Of a DNA stretch of 5,127 nt, positions 1 through 5,127 are shown piece after piece. Positions within the stretch are counted from its first letter, which is position 1. Every line of letters begins with the position of its first letter. Made by a program: the position numbers and the translations under genes. This stretch comes from Flavisolibacter sp. (GTDB lineage Bacteria > Bacteroidota > Bacteroidia > Chitinophagales > Chitinophagaceae), in contig JACDAZ010000231.1 of assembly GCA_013695175.1 (NCBI GenBank), positions 1-5,127 on the forward strand, written 5' to 3'. The notes beneath the pieces are model-generated. The model was not told the origin of the DNA. It was given only the letters and a program-made list of their open reading frames with translations, and searched no databases.

Positions 1-224
1 TGATCAGGATACCACATTAATCTAACAGTACCAATAGGTGCTTTCCTGTTCACTACCGCATTTAAAGATCCTGGTGTACCTGCATGTCCCTGGAAAAATG
101 AAATACCTCCACCCACAAAAGCAACAAGAGCATACTCACCTTTTTCTTTTTCTTCCTGGCTAAAAACTACTACAGGAATAAAGAAGAACAGCCATAAAAT
201 TATTTTATACCTATTGTTTGACAT
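1..224 (-). CDS. Predicted outer-membrane beta-barrel protein, N-terminal part only
   Basis: The reading frame opens at an ATG (224-222) and stays open for 74 codons to the left edge of the window, so only the N-terminus is visible. It begins with a clear signal peptide: a short polar/basic start (MSNNRYK), a hydrophobic core (IILWLFFFIPVVV) and a likely cleavage after VFS, before QEEKEKG. The mature start (EYALVAFVGGGISFFQG and on to RLMWYPD) has alternating hydrophobic and small residues and a glycine-rich first strand, as in Bacteroidota porin-like or OmpA-barrel-like proteins. The start codon lies inside the end of the upstream GDPD gene (14-bp overlap), which supports co-transcription and coupled translation. 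No Shine-Dalgarno sequence is seen. The barrel assignment is inferred from the signal peptide and one or two strands; the family and ligand are unknown. That it is a real coding start is fairly secure; the function is not. Confidence 0.72.
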   Translation of the reverse strand, partial: MSNNRYKIILWLFFFIPVVVFSQEEKEKGEYALVAFVGGGISFFQGHAGTPGSLNAVVNRKAPIGTVRLMWYPD

Positions 225-1485
225 AATAATAATAAGCTACCAGTGAAGGATAATTAGATAAAATACCATCGAATGAACCCTGGTTTATAAAATTTTCTAC
301 AAATTCAGGAACATCAAGTGTCCACACAAATGCTTTTTTACCGGCTGCCTTCACTCTTGCCACTTCTTCATTTTGTAAGCCAAGTGTCCAGCGTGGTGCC
401 CATACTCTTGCATTTATATTTTCTGCATCGGAAAGATCCAATTCGTATAAAGAAGGTACAGACCTGTAATCAGGTAATTCTTTAAATCTTTGAAGAGCAT
501 CTTCAGTTGGGAGTCCAATAACTATTTCAATTTGCCTGCCTGCAGCGGATGCTTTTTGTAAAAACTCAATTTGCAATTGTCTTACAGGCTCAAAAGAAGC
601 TTCATACTTTACATCAAGCCATACATAACGAAGGTCGGTTTCATACACAATAGTTTGTAGTGCCTCTCTTAATGTGGGAATACGCTGACCATCTATTAAT
701 CTTACCTGCGTAAACAGTTGATCATAGGTATATTTTTCAACTTCTCCCCCCAATCCATTTTTTTGAATCAATCTTGTATTAAGTGTATTGTCATGATATA
801 GTATAGGAATATTGTCCTTTGTTTTTTTCACATCTATTTCAATACCTGTTGCAGCAAGTTGAGATGCAAATTTTATCATTCCAATAGAGTTTTCTGAATA
901 AGGTAAAAGATCAGAAGTGCGTCCACCTGCACGGTGTGCTAAAATCTCAAAAGTATTTCCATTAAATAATCGTCTGTCGTATTCCAATTGAATATTAGAA
1001 ACGGGCTCCTCGGATCCATAACCAAAAACACCATTGATAACGATACTGTCTTTTAAGATAAGAGGAGTGGTTGAAAATAATTGACCCGCGCCACCCGCAT
1101 TTGAAATTGACATACGGGCTACACCGGTTTCTGTGTTGATCATTTTACGCCAATATCCATTTAATAAAATTGAATCACCCGACCTTTTTCCCTGCATAAT
1201 AAAATAAGAAACATCCTTACCACATAGAATTGATAGATGATAAACTGTATCAGCACCTTGCATCACATAGCTCAATTTTAAAGCTGCCAGCTCACCAAAT
1301 ACTCCATCTTCTTCTGTGATATTATAAACACCTTCCATTGCCATTTTTGATTGGAAGCTGAGATTAACAGATGAGGGAGCATCAAACAATGCCCATTGAA
1401 GATCAGGTACCGGTGCTTCATAAATTTTCCTGCAGGAACCGGTAATTACCATTAAAAAAATGGATATGATTATATAAAATCTCAT
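211..1485 (-). CDS. Lipoprotein with C-terminal glycerophosphodiester phosphodiesterase (GDPD) domain
   Basis: This 424-residue protein probably hydrolyses glycerophosphodiesters to glycerol-3-phosphate and an alcohol in the periplasm or at the outer membrane. The N-terminus is a lipoprotein signal with a lipobox TGSC, lipidated cysteine C18. Residues about 45-175 form an unrecognised, probably beta-rich domain. Residues about 180-418 are the GDPD TIM barrel: HRAGGR at 184-189 (catalytic H184, R185), EN at 198-199, the EID motif with metal ligands E216 and D218, HD at 231-232 (second catalytic H231), WLDVK with D291 and K293, and the closing VWTLDV plus FDGILSNYP near the C-terminus. Two departures are visible: the usual HRG is HRA, and the usual third metal-ligand Glu is Asp (D291). 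Its ATG overlaps the stop of the beta-barrel gene upstream (ATGA), and its end overlaps the next gene by 14 bp. Family membership is secure; the natural substrate is not. Confidence 0.9.
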   Translation of the reverse strand: MRFYIIISIFLMVITGSCRKIYEAPVPDLQWALFDAPSSVNLSFQSKMAMEGVYNITEEDGVFGELAALKLSYVMQGADTVYHLSILCGKDVSYFIMQGKRSGDSILLNGYWRKMINTETGVARMSISNAGGAGQLFSTTPLILKDSIVINGVFGYGSEEPVSNIQLEYDRRLFNGNTFEILAHRAGGRTSDLLPYSENSIGMIKFASQLAATGIEIDVKKTKDNIPILYHDNTLNTRLIQKNGLGGEVEKYTYDQLFTQVRLIDGQRIPTLREALQTIVYETDLRYVWLDVKYEASFEPVRQLQIEFLQKASAAGRQIEIVIGLPTEDALQRFKELPDYRSVPSLYELDLSDAENINARVWAPRWTLGLQNEEVARVKAAGKKAFVWTLDVPEFVENFINQGSFDGILSNYPSLVAYYYYVKQ

Positions 1486-2210
1486 AGTACAAAACCTGCA
1501 ATGACTTCCGGGTAAAAGATAGTTTTATTAAATGTGGGAAACAAAGGCCAGGTTTGCCAGAAAAAATTTGTGTACTGTCCTTTAAATCCAAGAATGAAAC
1601 TTTTATTTTTATATAAAGGCTGCTCCAGCATTATCGATCCTGCATACCCATTCCATTCCAAACCTGATTTTGCTATACTTTGTTTGCCAACAGTCGATCT
1701 TTCATATAATGTAATCATGGCTTCACCTTTAAGTGTAACCAAAATTTGGTTTTTCATTTTTATTCCCAGGGAAGCATTTGGATAATTGATCCATCCGTTT
1801 GCTTTTGTATCAAAGCTGCTAAAATTAAAATACCCAAACCACCATGCTATATCATCACCTACTGAAAATGAAAGCCTGTCATTAATAACATGAATCCATC
1901 GCGGACCAATTGAAAGATGATTTTGAATAACCTGGAAATTTAAACGACCGTCTATTGCAAATTTGTTGTTGATCTTTCGCAATACATGCAGGTCACCGGC
2001 AGGCACTCTTGGTCTTGCTTCTTCCGTTACTTCATCCGGTATATTAGTAAATGTGGCTCCCAGTGATGTATGCCAGTTCCTGTCCATAGGATAAGGAAAA
2101 AACAAGTAAGACTGTTTTAAGGGAACAGGGGTTTGCGCAAATAATACATTAGCAGGGAAAAGCAAACAAAGAAGAATAAAAAATTTTAAACCATTTATGA
2201 AGAGCATCAT
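1482..2210 (-). CDS. Small outer-membrane beta-barrel protein of unknown function
   Basis: The 242-residue product starts with a signal peptide: hydrophobic core FFILLCLLFPANVL and probable cleavage after LFA (A25), leaving QTPVPLK as the mature start. The rest is a run of short amphipathic segments with alternating hydrophobic residues (for example around 84-95, 97-108, 120-130, 186-197 and 203-213). It ends on a hydrophobic strand, FYPEVIAGFVL, as expected for an outer-membrane barrel. No enzyme motif is seen. The gene has two tandem ATGs (2210-2208 and 2207-2205); the outer one is used here, but either could be the start. It lies 36 bp after the lipase-META gene with no terminator between, and its TGA overlaps the ATG of the GDPD gene. 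Position between two lipid-degrading enzymes suggests it helps export, anchor or take up lipid-derived material, but that is inference. The exact family is not recognised. Confidence 0.8.
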   Translation of the reverse strand: MMLFINGLKFFILLCLLFPANVLFAQTPVPLKQSYLFFPYPMDRNWHTSLGATFTNIPDEVTEEARPRVPAGDLHVLRKINNKFAIDGRLNFQVIQNHLSIGPRWIHVINDRLSFSVGDDIAWWFGYFNFSSFDTKANGWINYPNASLGIKMKNQILVTLKGEAMITLYERSTVGKQSIAKSGLEWNGYAGSIMLEQPLYKNKSFILGFKGQYTNFFWQTWPLFPTFNKTIFYPEVIAGFVL

Positions 2211-2246
2211 ATTATTTGAATGGACCTTATTTTTTTAAGAGTTTGG

Positions 2247-3683
2247 TCAGGATTTTTTTCTTAAACCCATTATTATGTCTTCACCATGCAAAAAATAAAC
2301 CGTAGTTCCATCTACCTTATAACCATCCACTTTATTAAGTGCTTCCAGGAAAATCTTCTCTCCCCCACCTTCACAAAACATTTTTGTCATTGCAAAACTT
2401 TCCGGAAAATGAATTTTGTTATTTTCTAACGTAAAATTGCCTGTGAAAGAATTACAACTTGTGGTGCCATTAAACTTTTTTGTTGCAGTATCCAGGTTAA
2501 TAACCGGTTTTCTTAAAGAATAAATATCATTAAAACCAATACCGGATATTTCAAATACCTCCCAATTACCATGAAGAACATGATTCCGGTGAACTTCACC
2601 AATTCTGTCTCTACTTGCTAAATACAAATAAGGTGCATGAAAATGGTTTACAAAAACTTTTGATTCATCCTGGGGAAATTTTTTAAAATAATTGGTGTCA
2701 GCCAATAAAACTACTTGTTGTCCTGCCCTTACATAATTCATGCTGTTATCATATTCAGGTGATTCATATCCCGGAAGTATTTCTTTTACGGAAGAAGAAA
2801 CATATTTCCCCAAATACTTACGGTAGTTACGTGCAGCTTTATTACTGGGTTTATTTAACCTGCCATAAGCATAACCAAGCGCCCAGTTTTTTGGCCATTT
2901 TGATTTACCAATAAAATCTTTTGCATTTTTAAATGGATTGATGGAATTAAAATCAGTTATAGTTTGGATAGAAACAGGTGTTTGCGGAACCCAGTCCGCC
3001 GAATTAACCACATTAAATGCCCAGCCACCTTGTGTCATATTTTCATATTCATATGCAAAGAATATATTTCCCGGTTTTGGAGCGGCACTGCCATAAGTTT
3101 TAAATCTTATCCCTTCCAATTTGTTAGATTGTTTTTGAAGCTGGTGTAAATATGCAGTAAGCAAATAAGCAATGGCACCTCCCTGGCTATGCCCGAGGAT
3201 GATAAATTCTTTTTTACCGGTTGAATGTAACGAATCTATTTTAGCAAGAATACCGGGTAGCAAAAAACCTGTACTTACCAGCCAACCTATATGCACGGCT
3301 GCTTGCGGATGTGAAGCAAGATCATATTCAAAACGATAATCCTTTGTCAATTGCAAAGCTCCTTTAGCCGGCACCATAGCAGAATAAAAATTGGCCAACC
3401 AGCTTGTTTGGCTAGCTGTTGTACCCCTGATACTGATAATGGGAATACCTGTGTCAGACATCCATAAATCCCATTGATTTTCCAGCCCAACTGTTTCTGA
3501 TCTGTATATTCTTTTAAAACCTTGAGGTGGTGCTATTTTAGCGGAATAAGCAGAATCTCCAAATTGTGCTGATACACCTAATAACTTTATATATTCAGCC
3601 ATTTCAAATCCCGGACGCAGGTTTTGTGCAAAACTTTGTATAGATATAAAAATGGCAATAAAAAAAATTAGCCTGTTGATCAT
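2247..3683 (-). CDS. Secreted class-3-type lipase with C-terminal META domain
   Basis: A 478-residue exported alpha/beta-hydrolase, likely cleaving acyl esters of glycerides or phospholipids in the envelope or outside the cell. A signal peptide spans residues 1-19 (cleavage SFA before QN). The lipase part (about 50-355) shows an oxyanion-strand motif SIRGTT (84-89), the nucleophile elbow GHSQGG (164-169, Ser166), a probable catalytic Asp in NSADWVPQTP (D230), and a probable His in VNHFHAPYLYLA (H349 is the best candidate, H347 also possible). This arrangement matches fungal-type class 3 lipases. Residues about 368-476 are a META/HslJ-like domain: LHGNWEVFEI, then GTTSCNSFTGNF and FAMTKMFCEG, with the two cysteines (C410, C437) usual for that family. 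It is the first gene of the leftward operon. The ATG is preceded by an A-rich leader without Shine-Dalgarno. Lipase and META assignments are strong; substrate and the role of META are unknown. Confidence 0.9.
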   Translation of the reverse strand: MINRLIFFIAIFISIQSFAQNLRPGFEMAEYIKLLGVSAQFGDSAYSAKIAPPQGFKRIYRSETVGLENQWDLWMSDTGIPIISIRGTTASQTSWLANFYSAMVPAKGALQLTKDYRFEYDLASHPQAAVHIGWLVSTGFLLPGILAKIDSLHSTGKKEFIILGHSQGGAIAYLLTAYLHQLQKQSNKLEGIRFKTYGSAAPKPGNIFFAYEYENMTQGGWAFNVVNSADWVPQTPVSIQTITDFNSINPFKNAKDFIGKSKWPKNWALGYAYGRLNKPSNKAARNYRKYLGKYVSSSVKEILPGYESPEYDNSMNYVRAGQQVVLLADTNYFKKFPQDESKVFVNHFHAPYLYLASRDRIGEVHRNHVLHGNWEVFEISGIGFNDIYSLRKPVINLDTATKKFNGTTSCNSFTGNFTLENNKIHFPESFAMTKMFCEGGGEKIFLEALNKVDGYKVDGTTVYFLHGEDIIMGLRKKS

Positions 3684-4060
3684 GTGTCTTTTTGTTTTAC
3701 GATCGATAAATATTTACATAAACCAATAAGTATTGATTTTGTTTATTAACGAAACTAACTAAATGTAATTGCCTGTTTAATTGAGGTTTAATTTTTTTAA
3801 AATTAAGAAAGATTAAATATGAATGCTGAATTGATCGAATACCAGCTGCTTATAAAATACATTAATTAGGGGACAAATTGGGGTTTGTTGTTCACAGTTC
3901 TAATTCCCAACACAATTTTCTTTTACCGATACCACTGCACCGGCTGAATTTCTAAACATAATTATATAATATTATATAGGAGAATCTTGTGCAGCTAAAA
4001 TTTTTTATACACAAAAGAATTGGTATGGTTTTTCTAACACTATGTCTAAAATAATGTGTT
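3684..4060. other. AT-rich divergent intergenic region, no gene supported
   Basis: This 377-bp stretch lies between the leftward lipase operon and the rightward small gene, so it should hold both promoters. No exact TAnnTTTG box is present for the leftward operon. The nearest is a seven-of-eight match TAGTTTCG on the minus strand (3757-3750), without a convincing -33 TTG, so I do not call it a promoter. A 16-bp perfect palindrome, an imperfect AT-rich inverted repeat (3875-3918) and an inverted repeat at the right end are the only structures I see. A 16-codon frame at 3819-3869 has no supporting features. Confidence 0.7.
3963..3978. promoter_or_regulatory. Perfect 16-bp AT palindrome, possible operator
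   Basis: The sequence TATATAATATTATATA is its own reverse complement over all 16 positions; symmetry breaks immediately on both sides. It lies 82 bp before the small plus-strand gene and about 280 bp before the lipase operon start. A dimeric repressor site is possible, but an A/T-only palindrome in an AT-rich spacer can arise by chance, and no known regulator motif is recognised. Confidence 0.25.
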
Positions 4061-4061
4061 A
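4035..4061 (+). repeat. Inverted repeat TAACAC/GTGTTA abutting a start codon
   Basis: TAACAC (4035-4040) and GTGTTA (4056-4061) are exact reverse complements separated by 15 nt. The right arm includes the A of the ATG of the small gene at 4061. It could be an operator or, in RNA, a weak six-pair hairpin that covers the start. The arms are short and AT-rich, so chance is a fair alternative. Confidence 0.25.
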
Positions 4062-4237
4062 TGAAAGGTAGCAGAAATCAAACAAATATGCAGAGTAAAC
4101 AAATGATAGGTCATAAGCCAAAGCCTGATGTGCGTGATGACCTGGATAGCAGGAAAAATGAAGAGCAGAATAGAAAGGGAACTGATGTAACGAACAATAA
4201 AAAGGAAACAAAAGAAGGCAATTTGAAAAAGAAATAA
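4061..4237 (+). CDS. Small, basic, probably disordered protein (58 aa)
   Basis: The frame runs from ATG 4061 to TAA 4235-4237; an in-frame TAA at 4052-4054 excludes any longer start, while a second in-frame ATG lies at 4088 (residue 10). The product has 16 Lys/Arg against 9 Asp/Glu and no Ala, Cys, Phe, Trp or Tyr. It has no signal peptide or membrane segment, so it is most likely disordered and cytoplasmic. A central conserved-looking stretch, KPKPDVRDDLDSRKNEEQ (19-36), is followed by TDVTNNKKETKEGNLKKK to the end. The pattern resembles short uncharacterised Bacteroidota proteins that I recall only loosely. The best evidence is that the stop lies 3 bp before a clean intrinsic terminator of the same orientation, while the longer frames on the opposite strand have no such support. 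Function is unknown; nucleic-acid binding or stress protection are guesses from charge alone. Confidence 0.72.
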   Translation: MKGSRNQTNMQSKQMIGHKPKPDVRDDLDSRKNEEQNRKGTDVTNNKKETKEGNLKKK

Positions 4238-4240
4238 CAG

Positions 4241-4263
4241 TGCCCCGGTTGGGGCATTTTTTT
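4241..4263 (+). terminator. Intrinsic (Rho-independent) terminator of the small gene
   Basis: A perfect six-pair stem TGCCCC/GGGGCA (4241-4246 and 4251-4256) closes a GGTT tetraloop and is followed directly by seven T. It starts 3 bp after the stop codon of the 58-aa gene. The reverse strand has no T-run after the stem, so it should act only on rightward transcripts. Confidence 0.92.
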
Positions 4264-4277
4264 GACCATAAGGGTGG

Positions 4278-4285
4278 TAATTTTG
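4278..4285 (+). promoter_or_regulatory. Bacteroidota-type -7 box TAATTTTG before the binding-protein gene
   Basis: TAATTTTG matches the TAnnTTTG -7 consensus of the Bacteroidota primary sigma factor exactly. It ends 3 bp before the ATG at 4289, so transcription should begin at or within a few bases of the start codon. The -33 element is weak: a TTTG at 4261-4264 is only 13 bp away, and the terminator T-tract (from 4257) is at about the usual 17-bp distance. The call rests mainly on the -7 match and position. Confidence 0.6.
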
Positions 4286-4288
4286 CAC

Positions 4289-5083
4289 ATGCCTTTTGTT
4301 GCAGACCAGGTACATAATAAAATAGAAGTTGTTGCTGAACCTGCACGTATTATTTCTCTTGTGCCTTCGTTGACCGAACTGTTATTTCATCTTGATCTGA
4401 ATAATGAAATGGCTGGCATTACAAAATTTTGTATTCATCCACAGCAATGGTTTCAAACAAAGTCAAGAGTAGGTGGCACTAAAACTGTTGATCTCGATAA
4501 AGTCCGTTCATTAAACCCTGATCTTATACTGGCGAACAAAGAAGAAAATGATCAGCAACAGATTGAAGAATTATCAAAAGAATTTCCTGTTTGGATTAGT
4601 GATGTTAGCAACCTGCAACAGGCATTAGCAATGATAACTTCTATTGGCGAAATAACAAATAGAAATAAAGAGGCAAATGAAATTAGTGATTCCATAATAA
4701 AGGAATTTTCTTTATTGGATCATTATGTAAAAAAGCAACCAGTTTGTTATCTTATCTGGAAAGATCCTTACATGACTGTTGGTGGTGATACATTTATTCA
4801 TAATATGCTGGAGTATTCAGGTTTTGAAAATATTTTTAAAGATTACAAACGTTATCCTAAAACCAGTTTAGAACAATTAAATCAACTTCCTTTTGAATAT
4901 TTGTTCTTATCCTCTGAACCTTTTCCATTCAAACAAAAACATGTTGATGAATTGCAAGACCTGCTACCGGGAAAAAAAATATTTTTAGTGGATGGTGAAA
5001 TATTTAGCTGGTATGGAAGTCGCTTATTAAAAGCCCCTGTCTATTTCAAACAATTGCAACTGCAGTTAATGATGTTTACCTAA
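4289..5083 (+). CDS. BtuF/TroA-like metal-chelate-binding protein, no export signal
   Basis: This 264-residue protein belongs to the helical-backbone metal-receptor family (periplasmic-binding-protein class III: BtuF, FhuD, TroA relatives), which bind cobalamin, ferric siderophores or heme for ABC import. Visible landmarks are the first-lobe start RIISLVPSLTELL (20-32), GGTKTVDLDKVRSLNPDLI (62-80) then ANKEEN, the second-lobe start YLIWKDPYMTVGGDTFIHNM (154-173), LSSEPFPFKQKH (207-218) and DGEIFSWYGSR (235-245). Length fits a full two-lobed receptor. I chose ATG 4289 because the domain begins 20 residues later, and the upstream in-frame TTG/GTG codons lie in the terminator T-tract or promoter. 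From that start there is no signal peptide or lipobox, unusual for a solute-binding protein; extending to the TTG at 4262 does not add a convincing one. No permease or ATPase gene is visible. Ligand unknown; corrinoid is the likeliest by similarity. Confidence 0.85.
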   Translation: MPFVADQVHNKIEVVAEPARIISLVPSLTELLFHLDLNNEMAGITKFCIHPQQWFQTKSRVGGTKTVDLDKVRSLNPDLILANKEENDQQQIEELSKEFPVWISDVSNLQQALAMITSIGEITNRNKEANEISDSIIKEFSLLDHYVKKQPVCYLIWKDPYMTVGGDTFIHNMLEYSGFENIFKDYKRYPKTSLEQLNQLPFEYLFLSSEPFPFKQKHVDELQDLLPGKKIFLVDGEIFSWYGSRLLKAPVYFKQLQLQLMMFT

Positions 5084-5088
5084 ATTCG

Positions 5089-5127
5089 ATGATGCAGCAA
5101 CCTGTGTCAGACAAGCCTTCGCAGAAA
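5089..5127 (+). CDS. Possible start of a downstream gene, cut by the window edge
   Basis: Five bp after the stop of the binding-protein gene, tandem ATGs (5089 and 5092) open a frame that reads MMQQPVSDKPSQK and is still open at the right edge. Tight spacing and same orientation suggest a co-transcribed gene. Only 13 codons are visible, and two minus-strand frames are also open here (they would be the C-terminus of a convergent gene), so this is a tentative call with no function. Confidence 0.35.
   Translation, partial: MMQQPVSDKPSQK

Noticed and set aside
1534..1785. Plus-strand 83-codon frame
   Set aside because: It lies wholly inside the beta-barrel gene on the other strand. That gene has a signal peptide, barrel-like pattern and operon context; this frame has no recognisable features.
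2964..3149. Plus-strand 61-codon frame
   Set aside because: It is antisense to the lipase catalytic region, where the minus-strand motifs are well preserved, and has no own signals.
3750..3757. Minus-strand TAGTTTCG as the promoter of the lipase operon
   Set aside because: It matches seven of eight TAnnTTTG positions but lacks a TTG at the proper upstream distance, so it was left as a remark only.
3819..3869. 16-codon plus-strand frame (MNAELIEYQLLIKYIN)
   Set aside because: Too short, with no ribosome-binding or promoter signal and no similarity I recognise; expected by chance in this spacer.
4262..4288. TTG-initiated N-terminal extension of the binding protein
   Set aside because: The extra nine codons begin in the terminator T-tract and cover the TAATTTTG promoter box; they add no convincing signal peptide, so ATG 4289 is the better start.
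4046..4315. An 89-codon minus-strand frame and an overlapping 95-codon minus-strand frame (4059-4346)
   Set aside because: They run antisense across the small plus-strand gene, the terminator and the start of the binding-protein gene. Their products are low-complexity Phe/Leu/Ser/His-rich strings of the type made by reading A-rich coding DNA backwards, and the terminator orientation supports the plus strand.
1..5127. CRISPR array, tRNA/rRNA, insertion sequence, phage or defence genes
   Set aside because: I saw no regularly spaced repeats, RNA gene signatures, transposase motifs or terminal inverted repeats; the window reads as ordinary chromosomal genes.

Overview
The window looks like chromosomal DNA from a member of the Bacteroidota, most likely a Chitinophagaceae-type Sphingobacteriia relative. 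The base composition is AT-rich and the leaders are A-rich without Shine-Dalgarno sequences. A TAnnTTTG-type -7 box lies in front of one gene. Several proteins carry secretion or lipoprotein signals, and the gene families are typical of that phylum. The taxonomic call is an inference from these traits, not from a marker gene.

Left part (1-3683, minus strand): four closely packed genes read leftward. In transcription order they are a secreted class-3-type lipase carrying a C-terminal META domain, a small outer-membrane beta-barrel protein, a lipoprotein with a glycerophosphodiester phosphodiesterase (GDPD) domain behind an unrecognised N-terminal domain, and the start of a second predicted outer-membrane protein that runs off the left edge. 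Gaps and overlaps are 36 bp, a 4-bp ATGA overlap and a 14-bp overlap, so they are almost certainly one operon. Biochemically a deacylating lipase and a GDPD are consecutive steps in breaking a glycerophospholipid down to fatty acids, glycerol-3-phosphate and head-group alcohol. All four proteins carry export signals, so this looks like a cell-envelope or extracellular lipid degradation or remodelling unit. That joint role is inferred.

Middle (3684-4060): a 377-bp AT-rich intergenic region separates the leftward operon from rightward genes. It contains a perfect 16-bp AT palindrome and weaker inverted repeats, but no gene I can support.

Right part (4061-5127, plus strand): first comes a 58-codon gene for a very polar, basic, probably disordered small protein, which ends 3 bp before a clean intrinsic terminator. 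A promoter-like TAATTTTG box follows within 15 bp of the terminator T-tract and sits 3 bp before the ATG of the next gene, so that mRNA is probably leaderless or nearly so. That gene encodes a BtuF/TroA-like metal-chelate (cobalamin- or siderophore-type) binding protein without any export signal. A possible further plus-strand gene starts 5 bp downstream and is cut off by the right edge.
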